DNA of 64,000 nt from Amycolatopsis sp. CA-126428 (GCF_002904335.1 NZ_PPHF01000129.1:62001-126000), one strand, 5' to 3'; counted from the stretch's first letter, positions 47,301 to 55,467 are shown. Program-made: numbers and translations. Notes: generated by a model from the letters alone, not told the origin.

Positions 47301-48487
47301 AAGTCCTCGTCGAACACGTCCAGGGCGTGACTGAGATCGACGCGGACCGGGCCCCGGTCACCGAAGTCGTTCACCACCACGGCGAGCACGTCGGAGTCGT
47401 GGGCGCGGGTGCCGCCCCGGATCTCGGCACGCAGGCCGGCGGGCGGCGGCGTTCCGGGCCACCGCACGTAGGAGAGCGTCACGTCGAACAGGTCGCGGGG
47501 CGCCCCCGCGGGCCGGTCGCGCAGGAGGTCGCCGATCGCGAGCCGCTCCCGGCGCTGCAGCTCCTGGCTCGCGGCCCGGACCAGGCCGGTCAGCTCGGCC
47601 GGCGTCGACACTCCGGCGGTGCGGACGCGCAACGGCAGCGTGTTGACGAAGTGGCCGACCGTGTGCAGGTGCGTGCCCCGCCGGTTGAGAAGCGGCACGC
47701 CGAGCACGACCTCGTCGCTCCGGTGCACCCGGCACAGGTAGGTCGCGAACGCGGCGGCGAGCACCGCGAACACCGGCTCTCCACGCCGCTCGACCTCGTC
47801 GAGCAGCTCGCGGGGCAACGTGAACGAGTACTGCGCGCTGGGCCGCGAGCCGCTGGGTGCCCGCCGGTCGAACACCGCCGGGACCACCCCGTCCAGTGCG
47901 GCGCGGAAGTACTCCCGGTCCTCGTCGTGCCGGGCGGAGGCGCGGTAACCGGCGTCGTCGGGGACGGCGGCGAGGTAGGACGGCGGTTCGGCCGGGAGGG
48001 CCCCGCCTTCGACGCGGGCCGCGTACCCGGCCTCGATCCGCGCGAAGCACAGCCCCAGGCCGAACGCGTCGGTGACGATGTGGTGGGCCTTCACGTAGAG
48101 GTGCACCGCGGCCGGGCCTTCGCGCAGCAGAACCGCTTCGACCGCGGCCGCGCGCACGTCGAGCGGCCGGTCGAAGTCCGCCGTGATCCAGTCCCGGCAC
48201 GCCGCCGGGGGATCGTCGACGCCGGAGAGGTCCAGCAACCGCGCGGCCGGCGCGCCGGCGTGCGTCCACTGGTGCGGGACGCCGTCCTGCTCGCCGAAAC
48301 GCAACCGGAACGCGTCGGCGTGCGCGAGCGTATCGTTCACGCTGGCACGCAAGGCTTCCAGGTCCACCGGACCCGAAAACCGCTTGCTGAGAAAGACGTT
48401 GTACTGGGGCAGGTGCGGAAATCGTTCGTGCGCGGCCCAGATGTCCCGTTGGGCCGAGGTCAGCCCGCTCTGTCGCGTAAGAATCAC
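41354..48487 (-). CDS. Bimodular NRPS: C-A-PCP-C-A-PCP-TE
   Basis: 2,377 residues. C1 has HHIVTDA near 132. A1 has IYTSGTTGRPKG near 594 and a pocket read by eye as D-V-W-H-F-S-L-I-D, matching the serine code. PCP1 has GGDSIL near 980. C2 has HHALLDG near 1180. A2 has LFTSGSTGLPKG near 1639 and pocket D-V-Q-I-V-S-Q-L-V, which is distantly proline-like but not assignable. PCP2 has GGTSL near 2040. TE has GWSFGG near 2170 and His in GDHLTL near the end. There is no epimerase or methyltransferase. The starter C domain implies that an acyl unit, perhaps from the ACP/KS/AMP-ligase genes upstream, acylates serine. The start is GTG 48487. Confidence 0.95.
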   Translation of the reverse strand: MILTRQSGLTSAQRDIWAAHERFPHLPQYNVFLSKRFSGPVDLEALRASVNDTLAHADAFRLRFGEQDGVPHQWTHAGAPAARLLDLSGVDDPPAACRDWITADFDRPLDVRAAAVEAVLLREGPAAVHLYVKAHHIVTDAFGLGLCFARIEAGYAARVEGGALPAEPPSYLAAVPDDAGYRASARHDEDREYFRAALDGVVPAVFDRRAPSGSRPSAQYSFTLPRELLDEVERRGEPVFAVLAAAFATYLCRVHRSDEVVLGVPLLNRRGTHLHTVGHFVNTLPLRVRTAGVSTPAELTGLVRAASQELQRRERLAIGDLLRDRPAGAPRDLFDVTLSYVRWPGTPPPAGLRAEIRGGTRAHDSDVLAVVVNDFGDRGPVRVDLSHALDVFDEDFPVEAPARHLRTLVTAMVREPDRPLRELSLMDDDERHEVVYGGNATEAAFPGEATLHGLFEAQAARTPGRVAVVPAGGATPLTFARLDAEANRLAHALRADGVGPGDAVAVLLDRGPLLPVALLAVLKAGGCYLPVEPAHPVERLRFILHDSGAKVVLTSPDRPAPAGTTARVRHVGTRLDGPDTRPAPLATADDLAYVIYTSGTTGRPKGVLIEHRSVVNRLHWMQRRYPIEDGDVLLQKTPASFDVSVWELFWWSFTGARLALLPPGAEGDPEVVLDVVERERVTVVHFVPSLFGPFLETVAARGRPASLRRVFCSGEALPPSQVNRFHELFAGTAELVNLYGPTETTIDVSYFDCPAGPVRRVPIGRPIDNTRLYVLGRDDLPQPAGVPGELHVAGVGVARGYLGRDELTREKFVADPFVPGARMYRTGDLARRLADGTFEYLGRTDDQVKVRGNRVEPGEAAQRLAELPGVRDAVVVDHRSPELGVYLVGYYVASEEIDPVHLRARLARVLPGYLVPARFARVEKIPLTAHGKADRRALPDVGRAATGPAPRTDVEAVLAEVWADVLRVREVGVHDDYYALGGDSILMLRVRAGAARRGLTVTLADLVAHPTIAELAPFATRAEAAELAELAPFALVPEADRARLSGAQDAYPVTPMQLGVLFHSREDEGSAVYRDVFRYTFAVDWDEAALRWAFGRLVRRHPVLRTSYDLVGFAEPLQVVWPAVEGALSVADLRAAGGDQAEAAVREHIEERRFHDYAFHEAPLYHFGVFVRQSTVDVVFSFHHALLDGWSAGTLIAELCRDYLCGLGADVEPVPAGEPPSPAWHVLEERRARADERARQFWRTALDGATLLQLDPYAPHEPPRAARTPVRWFDLPDGLAEAVRGFAAEHGVPARSVYLTAHCLTLRLLAGAADVTTGLFTHGRPEVTGADRSTGLFLNTMPIRLTGEQDSRLGVVREVLRQERAAYPYRRYPLSAIQDDRGGDTVLETGFNYVDLHVLAPVLAAPEIELLDVQAFEESNFALIVHLVTSPVDRRPRLRVDPGRGFTPSQVDLIARTYLGILRRTVEAPGEAPDFRFLAGPPRFVPPPEMPPRHVLDRLACHIERVPDAIAVASDEQRWTYRRLGEEVDRIAGGLLARGVDRTGCVGIAMDRSPEMIAAVLGVVKTGAACVPLDVGYPKERLTLMIEVAGPRYVLVHDRHADLIDDRDLVLPIGSVGDRPGAATSPWPEVSLEDTACILFTSGSTGLPKGVELPHRPFAHYLEWQLGPEGAAASALGGKTLQFAPLSFDVAFQEIFATLGGGGTLQLITPEHRRDPATLARLMDREEVERIFVPYVALQQLAETARLLCIRPRALRVIVSSGEQLRVTDEIRWLCAQRPGTVLENQYGPTETHLVTKFTMTGDPAGFPALPPIGPPVGYLEVHVLDDARHPVPAGAVGEVYVGGAGLAHGYRGQPELTGKAFVAHPWRPGMRLYRVGDLARVLPDGTLVYLGRADSQVKVRGFRVEPAEVEFAVLALAEDHPGIREVAVVARRRDAGDAFLAAFLVGDSGSVDLGEVRARLRASLPEHLVPSYFTWLPALPITPSGKRDDAALRSMPLAERTTTEVTPPRDERERLLADLVSGLLGRSAIGVHEDFFAAGGTSLTAMRLIVLIEKAFGVPLPLAAFVSAPTVAELARRIDAGAVPRAFDPLVPIRPGGARPPLHLVHPLGGNVLCYVRLARHLPGDQPVYALQAAGAAPGTRPLATMADLTRSYVDAVRRVQPEGPYRIAGWSFGGFVAFEMARQLRAAGETVEHLVIVDAIAPEPPERRAPDPAPDALLEWFYWELIWADAGASARVEPIPAHLSRDEKFDLIAEHATAAGILPLAAARVTVRRLFEVYQANWAALVAYRPGVADLDLTLLRAEQPLPAALLPMHGRRTAHQDPANGWAGFTTGKVDVVPVPGDHLTLMDEPNVRAVAGAVTAVLRHSRPVGGVTT

Positions 48488-48531
48488 CAGTCAGCCCCAG
48501 CGTACGTCGGTGAGAAACCCACCGGTCGAAA

Positions 48532-50484
48532 CTAGGGCGGCGCGGAAGGCGGATCCAGAATCCCACTTGCCTGCTGCGCCGGGTTCCAGGCTGAGCCGGC
48601 GCCGTCGAAGTCGATGACGACCTTGAGCCGGCCCCGGCGCGCCACGGCGGCCAGCTCGTAGGCCCGGGGCGCGTCGTCGAACGCGACGACGTCGGTGACC
48701 AGGTCCGGCATCAGCTCCGGCCAGTGCCCGACGTACTCCTGGGCGGCCGCCAGCGCGGCGCGCCTGCCCCGCGCCAGCCAGCCCCCGCTCAGGGTCAGCC
48801 GCTTGCGCAGCAGGAATTTCACCGACAGCGGGTAGACGTCGTCGTCGGGAATGCCCAGGTAGTGGATGCGGGCGCCGTCCGCCGCCGCGAGCACGGCGTC
48901 GGTCAGCGTGCCGACCTGGTGCCCGATCGCTTCGACGAGCACGCCGCCGACCCGGCCCGCGTGGCTCGCGGCCCACCGGTCGGTCGAGCTGCGGACCACG
49001 TGGTCGAGGCCGAACGCCCGGGCGACGTCGTCGCGGCCGGCCCGGTCGACGCCCGTCACCCTGGCCGCCCCCCGGGCTTTCGCCACGTGGCAAGCCAGCA
49101 GCCCGATCGGCCCGAGGCCGAGCACCGTCACCGGCTGCCCGCGGACGTCCCCGAGGTCGTCGAACGCGGCCAGCACGCACGCCAGCGGCTGCAGCACGAC
49201 CGCCTCGGCGGGCGCCAGGCCCGGGTCGTAGGCGAACAGGTCCGATCCGTCGTTCACGACGACGCCGGCCAGCCCGGACCACCGGCTCGCCCAGCCGACC
49301 ACCCGGTCGCCGACCGCGAGCTCCGGGTCCGCCGAGGCGAGCACCCGCCCGGCCACCTCGTGGAGGGGGAAGCCCGGGAGGTGCGCGGCGCTGTCCGCGG
49401 TGTCCGGGAGCGCCGGGTGGACGCGCCCGCGGACGTAGGGCAGGTCGCTGCCGCAGATCCCGCCGGCGAGCACTTCGAGCACGACCTGACCGGGCTCGAG
49501 GTGCTCGGCGCCGGGGACCGGCAGCCGCACCCGCCGGAACTCGTGCGGCGCGACGAGCACCCAGCCGCGGCAGCTCCCGGCCTCGCCGTGAAGCCGGGCG
49601 GTCACGCGGTCGACCAGGGTCCGGGTGGCCGGTGCGGGCACTCCCGCGCGGGCGGCGGCGCGCAGCACGGCGCCGCCGATCGCGTCGAGCTCGCCCGCCG
49701 TGCCCGTCCGGACGTCCCGTTCCAGGGAGCTGATCGTCCGGCCCGGCAGGGCGCCGAGGAGACCGGTGACGCGCCGGACGTCCACGCGCACCCCCAGCCC
49801 GGCCGCCGCGGCGCAGGCTTCCGCCGCGCAGTCCTTCATCAAGTCCTCGACGACAGGGTCGCGGCGAACCGCGTCGACCGGGCCCGCCACGGCGGTCGCC
49901 AGCGCCAGCGGCGCGAGGAACACCAGCTTGCGCCAGAGGACCCCGGCCGGGTCCTCGGCGGCCCGGACGCCGATCCCGGCCCGCTCCAGCTCCGCGACGA
50001 GCCCGGCGGGCGGGGCCGCCAGCTCGACCTCCGTGAACAGGGAGTCCCGGACGACCTCCCCCGCGCCCGTCCGCCGCGCCTCGACGCGGATGGCGCCGGC
50101 CACGACCCGGTCCCCGAACGCCGCTTCCAGGGCCGCCAGGTGCTCGACGCCGTTCAGCAGCGGCACGACCAGCGCACGCTCGACGCTCCCCGCGGGCACG
50201 GCCCGGAGGGCGGCGTCCAGCTGCGGCGCCTTGACCGCGATCCACAAGACGTCGACGGGGCCGTCGAGCCGTGCCACGGCGGGAACGGGCACCACGACGT
50301 CGTCCGCGCCGGCCCGGCGCACGCGGACGGAGCCGGGGTGCGCGGGCAGCGAGGTCTCCCGCACGACGAGGGTGACGTCGCTGCCCGCGCGGGCGAGCTC
50401 GGCGGCCAGTGTCAGCCCCACACCGCCGGCGCCGAGCACGGCGTGCCGGAGCCCGCGACCGGGTTCCCGGACGGCGGCCGCCAT
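48532..50484 (-). CDS. Fusion of ketopantoate-reductase-like and zinc-dependent medium-chain dehydrogenase
   Basis: 650 residues with two complete reductase units. Residues 1-300 resemble 2-dehydropantoate 2-reductase (LGAGGVGLTLA near 18; LPGRTISSLERDVRTG, the family C-terminal block). From about 305 it is a zinc-type alcohol dehydrogenase (GGICGSD with the catalytic-zinc Cys, LHEVAGRV in the GHE position, LGLGPIGLLA as the NAD(P) site). The join is continuous, with no stop or frameshift. The ATG at 50484 has GGGAGG at 7 nt and overlaps the upstream stop as TGATG. Inferred role: two redox steps on one precursor, such as a keto acid and its alcohol or aldehyde. I know of no standard pathway using this fusion. 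Confidence 0.88.
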   Translation of the reverse strand: MAAAVREPGRGLRHAVLGAGGVGLTLAAELARAGSDVTLVVRETSLPAHPGSVRVRRAGADDVVVPVPAVARLDGPVDVLWIAVKAPQLDAALRAVPAGSVERALVVPLLNGVEHLAALEAAFGDRVVAGAIRVEARRTGAGEVVRDSLFTEVELAAPPAGLVAELERAGIGVRAAEDPAGVLWRKLVFLAPLALATAVAGPVDAVRRDPVVEDLMKDCAAEACAAAAGLGVRVDVRRVTGLLGALPGRTISSLERDVRTGTAGELDAIGGAVLRAAARAGVPAPATRTLVDRVTARLHGEAGSCRGWVLVAPHEFRRVRLPVPGAEHLEPGQVVLEVLAGGICGSDLPYVRGRVHPALPDTADSAAHLPGFPLHEVAGRVLASADPELAVGDRVVGWASRWSGLAGVVVNDGSDLFAYDPGLAPAEAVVLQPLACVLAAFDDLGDVRGQPVTVLGLGPIGLLACHVAKARGAARVTGVDRAGRDDVARAFGLDHVVRSSTDRWAASHAGRVGGVLVEAIGHQVGTLTDAVLAAADGARIHYLGIPDDDVYPLSVKFLLRKRLTLSGGWLARGRRAALAAAQEYVGHWPELMPDLVTDVVAFDDAPRAYELAAVARRGRLKVVIDFDGAGSAWNPAQQASGILDPPSAPP

Positions 50485-52358
50485 CACTTCACCTCCCGGC
50501 GCAGCGTCGCGAACACCTCGGCCATGCGGTCCAGCCCGGTGTGCAGGGTGGCCAGGTCGGTCGCGAACGAGATGCGGATGTGCCCTTCGCCGCCGGGCCC
50601 GTACTCGCGCCCGGCCCGCACGGCGACGCCGTGCTCGCCGAGCAACGCCGCGACCTCACCCGACGGACGCTCGCCCGGGTAGCGCACGAGCACGTAGAAC
50701 GCGCCATCGGGACGCACCGCGGAGACTCCGGGCATGGCGTCGAGCCGGGCGAGGACGGCGTCCCGGCGCTCGGTGTACGCGGCGAGCATGCCGTCGGCCA
50801 GGCCGGGCCCGTGGCGCAGCGCGGTGAGCGCGGCCCGCTGGACGGCCGAGTTCACCGGGCCGTTCATCGTCCGGTGCACCAGCTTGATCGCCTGGGCGAT
50901 TTCGGGCGGTGCGACGGCGTACCCGATCCGCCAGCCGGTCATCGCGTAGGTCTTGGACAGCGTCTGGACGTGGATCAGCCGGTCGGCGAGCGACCCGATG
51001 GCCAGCGCGCCGGTGAACTCGCAGCCGGGGTGGATCAGGTGCGCGTAGGCCTCGTCGACGAGCACCATGGCGCCGGCGTCCTCGGCGAGCCGGCCCAGCG
51101 CGGCCAGCTCGTCGGCGGAGTGCACGACTCCCGTCGGGTTGACCGGGTTGCAGAGCACGACGAGCTTCGCGCCGGGCAGTGCGCGAGCGAGCGCGTCGAA
51201 GTCGAGCCGGTGCGCGGGCGTGCCCGCGACGTGTACCGTCACGCCCCCGGCCAAGCCGACGGCGTCGGCGTAGAGCGCGTAGACCGGCTCGGGGACGACG
51301 ACGCGGTCGCCGGGATCGACCACCGCCAGCACGGACGCGGTGACCGCGGCTGTTCCGCCGTGCGAAACCAGGACCTCGGCCGGGGACACCGCGCGCACCC
51401 CGGCCGCGCTCGCCTGCTCGGCGATCAGCCCGCGCAGCTCCGGATCGCCGTTCAGATCGGCGTAGTGGGTGGCGCCGTCCCGGAGCGCCTCGATCGCGGT
51501 GTCGACGATGACGGCCGGGGTGGCGAAGTCGGGTTCCCCCATGTTGACGGCGACCCCAGGGCCGACGGAGACGCTTTCGGTGGGCCGCAGGGACACGGCC
51601 CGGACCCGGCGCACCGCCGCCGAGACGGGGGTGACTCCCGGCGACGTCGCGAGCTTCGCCAGGATTTCCGCGCACGCGGTCCCCTGTTCGCGCACGAAGA
51701 AGTGGTCGCCCTCGAACGCGCGCAACGACCACGACCGGGACGTGTAGGAACGCCACTTCGCGGCCGCCTGCCCGGAAACGGCCCGATCAGCCACCCCGAA
51801 CCAGGAGACGAGGTCGACCGGGACCGCGGCCCGGTCCGGCTCCGGCGGGACGTACCCGGCCAGCACCCGCAGGTCGGCCCGTAGCGCGGGAACGACCACG
51901 CTCGCGGCGGGCGAGTCGCGGAGAGTGCCCGAGATCAGGCCGGCCGCGTCGAGCGCGTCGAGCAGTTCGCTGTCGCCCAGCTCGGCGGCCTCCGCGAAGA
52001 GGGCCGACGAGACGTCGTGGGGCGGGCGGCACGCGGCGACGACGACGAACCGGGGCAGCGCACGCCCTTCGGCCGCGGCCCGGCGCGCGAGCTCGTAGGC
52101 GAGCAGGCCGCCGAAGCTGTGGCCGAAGAGCGCGTACTCGCGCTCCACGGGCAGCTCCTCGAGAAGCCCGCCCACGACGCCGTCCAGGGTGCGCTCCGGC
52201 GGGCGGCGCACCTTGCTCCCGCGTCCGGGCAGGTCGAGGGGGACGATCCGGCACGCCGGCCCGGCCAGGTCCCGCCACCGGGCGAACTGCCGGGCCGAGG
52301 CGCCCGAAGAGGCGAGGCACACGACGTCGACGGTGGTGGTGGTGTCGCGGTCGGTCAT
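50484..52358 (-). CDS. Fusion of type II thioesterase and PLP-dependent class I aminotransferase
   Basis: 624 residues. Residues 1-235 are a type II thioesterase (GHSFGG near 82, GDHFF with the catalytic His near 225), a family that clears or releases acyl groups from carrier proteins. Residues about 245-624 are a fold-type I aminotransferase (NPTGVV, and TLSKTYAMTGWRIGY with PLP Lys near 469). One reading frame runs through both. The fusion suggests that a carrier-bound acyl group is released and transaminated, or transaminated on the carrier and then released. It overlaps the next gene and is 34 nt after the AMP ligase. Confidence 0.92.
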   Translation of the reverse strand: MTDRDTTTTVDVVCLASSGASARQFARWRDLAGPACRIVPLDLPGRGSKVRRPPERTLDGVVGGLLEELPVEREYALFGHSFGGLLAYELARRAAAEGRALPRFVVVAACRPPHDVSSALFAEAAELGDSELLDALDAAGLISGTLRDSPAASVVVPALRADLRVLAGYVPPEPDRAAVPVDLVSWFGVADRAVSGQAAAKWRSYTSRSWSLRAFEGDHFFVREQGTACAEILAKLATSPGVTPVSAAVRRVRAVSLRPTESVSVGPGVAVNMGEPDFATPAVIVDTAIEALRDGATHYADLNGDPELRGLIAEQASAAGVRAVSPAEVLVSHGGTAAVTASVLAVVDPGDRVVVPEPVYALYADAVGLAGGVTVHVAGTPAHRLDFDALARALPGAKLVVLCNPVNPTGVVHSADELAALGRLAEDAGAMVLVDEAYAHLIHPGCEFTGALAIGSLADRLIHVQTLSKTYAMTGWRIGYAVAPPEIAQAIKLVHRTMNGPVNSAVQRAALTALRHGPGLADGMLAAYTERRDAVLARLDAMPGVSAVRPDGAFYVLVRYPGERPSGEVAALLGEHGVAVRAGREYGPGGEGHIRISFATDLATLHTGLDRMAEVFATLRREVK

Positions 52359-52392
52359 GGCACTCCCTGGAAGACGTCGAAGGCCGGCCGGG

Positions 52393-53784
52393 TCACTTGA
52401 ACGAGCTGACCTCGGCGGCGTCGTGGAAGGTGAGGCGGCCCGGTCGTTCGTGCGGGGCCAGCAGCGAGAAGAGCCGTCGCCGCAACCCGGCCTCGTCGAT
52501 CCCGCGCGGCGCCGGGGAGACGTGCAGGTCGAGGGCGATCACGTCGGCCACGGCGTCGTGGGCGGCGGTCGCGCCGGTCACCTCCGGCAGCGAGGTGGCG
52601 ATCGCCCGCAGCGAAGCCAGCGACACCTTCTCCCCGCGCACCTCGACGAAGTCGGTGAGCCGCCCGGTGAGGTAGAGGTAGCCGGCTTCGTCGAGGTGGC
52701 CGAGGTCGCCGGTCGCGAGGACCGGGCCGGGCAGCAGTTCCGCGGCGGACCGTTCGCGCGGCACGCCCACCCGCTCGACGAAGAGGGTGTCCGAGTGGAC
52801 CAGGACCTCCTGCTCGCGCGGGCCACGCCCGACATCGCGGAGGGAAACCCGCACGCCGTCCACCGGCACGCCGACGGAGTGGTGACGGTGCGGCGGTTCG
52901 CGGTGGGCGGCCAGCGTCGTCACGCGCGGACCGGCCTGGGTGAGCCCGTAGGTGAGGTACAGCTCCAGACCGGGGTTCCTGCCGAGCAGGTCCGCGGTCC
53001 GCGCGGGGGCGAGCGCCTGTCCGCCGACGGTCAGCGCGCGCAGGCCGGCCGGCAGCGCAGCGCCGTCGTCGAGGAGGGCCGACACCAGGATGGGGGTCAG
53101 CGAAGCGTGGGTGACGCCCTCTCGCGCAAGCGCTTCGGCGTACTCCGCGGCGTTGAACGGCGGTCCGCCCAGTACCGGCGTCGCCCCGCTGACCAGGGCG
53201 CCCATGAGCTGCCCGACCAAGGCGAACGAGTAGTACAGCGGCAGGCTGATCAGGACCCGGTCCGCCGCGGTGAGCCCGACCGCGGCCGCGTGCCGCCGCG
53301 CGTTGCGCAGCAGTGCGGAGACGTCGTGCAGACATCCGGTGGCCGCCCCCGAAGTGCCCGACGTCAGCAGGATGGCCTGGCCCGGCCGGTGCCGGCGCCG
53401 GTGCCCCGCGCGGAGCACGACGTCCAGGTCGCCGGCCCGGCGGGAGCCCGCGGGGTCCGCGCTCGCTCCGGCCCGGGTGCCGAGGATCGCCGCGGCGCCC
53501 AGCCGGGCCGCGGTCTCGGCGATCCTCGGCCCTGGCGCCGACGGCGCCATGAGCAGCGGGACATAGTCCGCGAGCAGGCAGCCGAAGAAGGCGCGCAGCA
53601 GGCGGGCGCTGTTCGGCAGCGCGATCACGACGACGCCGCCCGGGGAGATCGGCAGCTCGGCCAGCTCGGCGGCCAGCGCGGTCAGCGGCCGCGGTGGCCC
53701 GCCGGCCACCGGGGGCCGGAGTGTCCGCAGCCGCCCGAGGAACTCTTCGAGCACGCCCGGGTCGATGGCGGCGCCGGAGGTCAC
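52393..53784 (-). CDS. AMP-dependent acyl ligase, atypical P-loop and minimal C-terminus
   Basis: 463 residues of the ANL fold (YGLTQAG, ATGDLGHLDEAG, LTDFVEVRGEKVS). The P-loop reads TSGTSGAATG, lacking the usual PKG lysine. The protein ends with VSSFK, so the expected A10 catalytic lysine appears to be the final residue. It would activate a carboxylic acid for the neighbouring ACP, or it may be partly degenerate. The GTG start at 53784 overlaps the preceding stop (GTGA), giving tight coupling to the KS-like genes. Confidence 0.82.
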   Translation of the reverse strand: MTSGAAIDPGVLEEFLGRLRTLRPPVAGGPPRPLTALAAELAELPISPGGVVVIALPNSARLLRAFFGCLLADYVPLLMAPSAPGPRIAETAARLGAAAILGTRAGASADPAGSRRAGDLDVVLRAGHRRRHRPGQAILLTSGTSGAATGCLHDVSALLRNARRHAAAVGLTAADRVLISLPLYYSFALVGQLMGALVSGATPVLGGPPFNAAEYAEALAREGVTHASLTPILVSALLDDGAALPAGLRALTVGGQALAPARTADLLGRNPGLELYLTYGLTQAGPRVTTLAAHREPPHRHHSVGVPVDGVRVSLRDVGRGPREQEVLVHSDTLFVERVGVPRERSAAELLPGPVLATGDLGHLDEAGYLYLTGRLTDFVEVRGEKVSLASLRAIATSLPEVTGATAAHDAVADVIALDLHVSPAPRGIDEAGLRRRLFSLLAPHERPGRLTFHDAAEVSSFK

Positions 53785-54317
53785 GCCGAAGCCCCGGTTC
53801 CGGCGGCCGTGATCCAGTGGCAGGTCGCGCGGTGCGCCTCCGGCGCGTCGACGGTGTACGAAACGATCGCCACCCGGCAGGCGGCGGGCGGTTCGCTCAT
53901 GAGCCAGTCCTCGGCGAGCACACCGGCCAGCTCGCGACCGGGCGCCTCGGGCATGGTGAGCAGGAGGCTCGGCCCGGTGTACCCGAACTCGACACAGCCG
54001 AGGCCGATCAGCGTGCCCGGCCCGGCGGCGACGAACCGGCGCGGCGAGCTGTGTCCCCGCGCGGCGTCCGCGGCCACGGCCAGCAGGGTCTGCCGGGTGG
54101 CGACCTCGCTGATCCCGATCACTCCGACCGTGCCGCCGGCGGCCGGCGCCGGCCGGGCGCGCTCCAGCGCGGACCGGACCAGCCACGCGGCGGGATCGGC
54201 GAACTTGCGCGGGCCGCGCCGCTCGACCTCGGCGAGGTCGGCCACGACCACGCTCACCGGATCGCCCGCGACGAGGCGGGACGTGCGGGGGCGGGAGTCC
54301 GGGGATCGCGTCGGCAT
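53781..54317 (-). CDS. Truncated beta-ketoacyl-synthase-like protein (N-terminal-domain type)
   Basis: 178 residues resembling only the N-terminal half of ketosynthases (the separate ketoacyl-synthase N-terminal family also seen in aryl-polyene-type clusters). It has LGCVEFGYTGPSLLL where active ketosynthases have the TACSSS region, so no nucleophilic cysteine is present there. It lies directly downstream of and overlaps an intact KS by 64 nt. It could serve as a chain-length-factor-like partner of that KS. The assignment is by pattern and moderate. Confidence 0.65.
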   Translation of the reverse strand: MPTRSPDSRPRTSRLVAGDPVSVVVADLAEVERRGPRKFADPAAWLVRSALERARPAPAAGGTVGVIGISEVATRQTLLAVAADAARGHSSPRRFVAAGPGTLIGLGCVEFGYTGPSLLLTMPEAPGRELAGVLAEDWLMSEPPAACRVAIVSYTVDAPEAHRATCHWITAAGTGASA

Positions 54318-55465
54318 GCGCCGTCTCCTCGTTGCAGCAGCAGGCAGGTGGTGAAGCCGCCGATGCCCAGGGTGAGGTTCAGCGCGAACTCGCCCGAGAC
54401 GGCCATCGGCGCGCCGATCGGCAGGGGCAGCGGGAAGTCCGGCGGCGCGGACCGCAGGTGCGCGATCGGCGGGGCCGTGGCGTCCCGGAGGGCGAGCAGC
54501 GCGAGCACGGTCTCGATCACCCCGCTCGCGCCGAGCGTGTGCCCGAAGGCGCCCTTGGCGGCCAGCACGACCGGACCGGGTGCGCCGGCGCCGAAGACCC
54601 GGCGCACGATCTCCGCCTCGGCGTCGTCGTTGGCGGCCGTCGCGGTGCCGTGCAAGCTGATCACCGCGACGTCGGCCGGGTCGCAGCCGCCCGTGACGAG
54701 ACTCCGCAGCACGGCCTGTGCCCCGCTGACCCCGGAGGTGTCGGGCTCGTTGAGCGACGTTCCGGCGTTGGCCGCGCCCCACCCGCGGAGGAACCCGCGC
54801 ACCGGGGCCCCTCGCGCCCGCGCGGCGCTCAGCCGTTCCACGACGAGGACCGCGGCCCCTTCACCGGGCAGGGTGCCGTCCCGGCCGGTGTCGAAGGGCC
54901 GCAGCACCGTTGGGGACATCACGCCCATCGCCGAATGCCCCAGGAGCTTCGCGGGGGAAAGCAGGTCCACGCCGCCGGCCAGGCAACGGTCGGCCCGGCC
55001 GGCCCGGATCAGGGTGGCCGCGACGGCGAGCGCGTCCGACCCCGCCGAGCACGCCGTCGAAACGGCGACGGGTGTCGTCGCCACGGCCAGCCGTCGCCCC
55101 GTCTCTTCGGCCCAGGCGTGGAGCGAGCCTGCCGCCGGCGCGTCCGCGTGCGGGCCGAGGCTGGTCCCGAGCACCAGCCGGCAGCCGATCGCGTCGGCGA
55201 GCCCGGCGTCCGCCAGTGCCCGGCGGGCGGTGCCGGCGGCGACGGCGGCGTACTGCTCGTGGCTGCCGCCCGGCCGCGGTCCGGTGGCGAGCCGGGCGGC
55301 CGATTCGTTGCGCACCGGGACGGGCGACGGGAACGCCCGGAAGCCGTCGTCCCCGGCCAGCACCCGTTGCCAGACTTCCTCGATCCCGGAACCGAGCGCC
55401 GTGTCCCACGCCATCCCGGTGATGGCGATCGAGTCGTCGCGCGGTGGCGCCACCGGTCCGGCCAT
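54254..55465 (-). CDS. Free-standing beta-ketoacyl-ACP synthase (FabF type)
   Basis: 403 residues with the complete Cys-His-His triad: Cys139 in STACSAGS, His in SLHGTAT and His in GAFGHTLGASG. It is a stand-alone condensing enzyme for Claisen condensation on an ACP. It lies 2 nt after the ACP gene and overlaps the truncated KS-like gene, like a minimal KS/partner/ACP set. It may use the alkoxymalonyl-ACP made by the divergent fkb-type genes. Confidence 0.92.
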   Translation of the reverse strand: MAGPVAPPRDDSIAITGMAWDTALGSGIEEVWQRVLAGDDGFRAFPSPVPVRNESAARLATGPRPGGSHEQYAAVAAGTARRALADAGLADAIGCRLVLGTSLGPHADAPAAGSLHAWAEETGRRLAVATTPVAVSTACSAGSDALAVAATLIRAGRADRCLAGGVDLLSPAKLLGHSAMGVMSPTVLRPFDTGRDGTLPGEGAAVLVVERLSAARARGAPVRGFLRGWGAANAGTSLNEPDTSGVSGAQAVLRSLVTGGCDPADVAVISLHGTATAANDDAEAEIVRRVFGAGAPGPVVLAAKGAFGHTLGASGVIETVLALLALRDATAPPIAHLRSAPPDFPLPLPIGAPMAVSGEFALNLTLGIGGFTTCLLLQRGDGACRRDPRTPAPARPASSRAIR

Positions 55466-55467
55466 CG

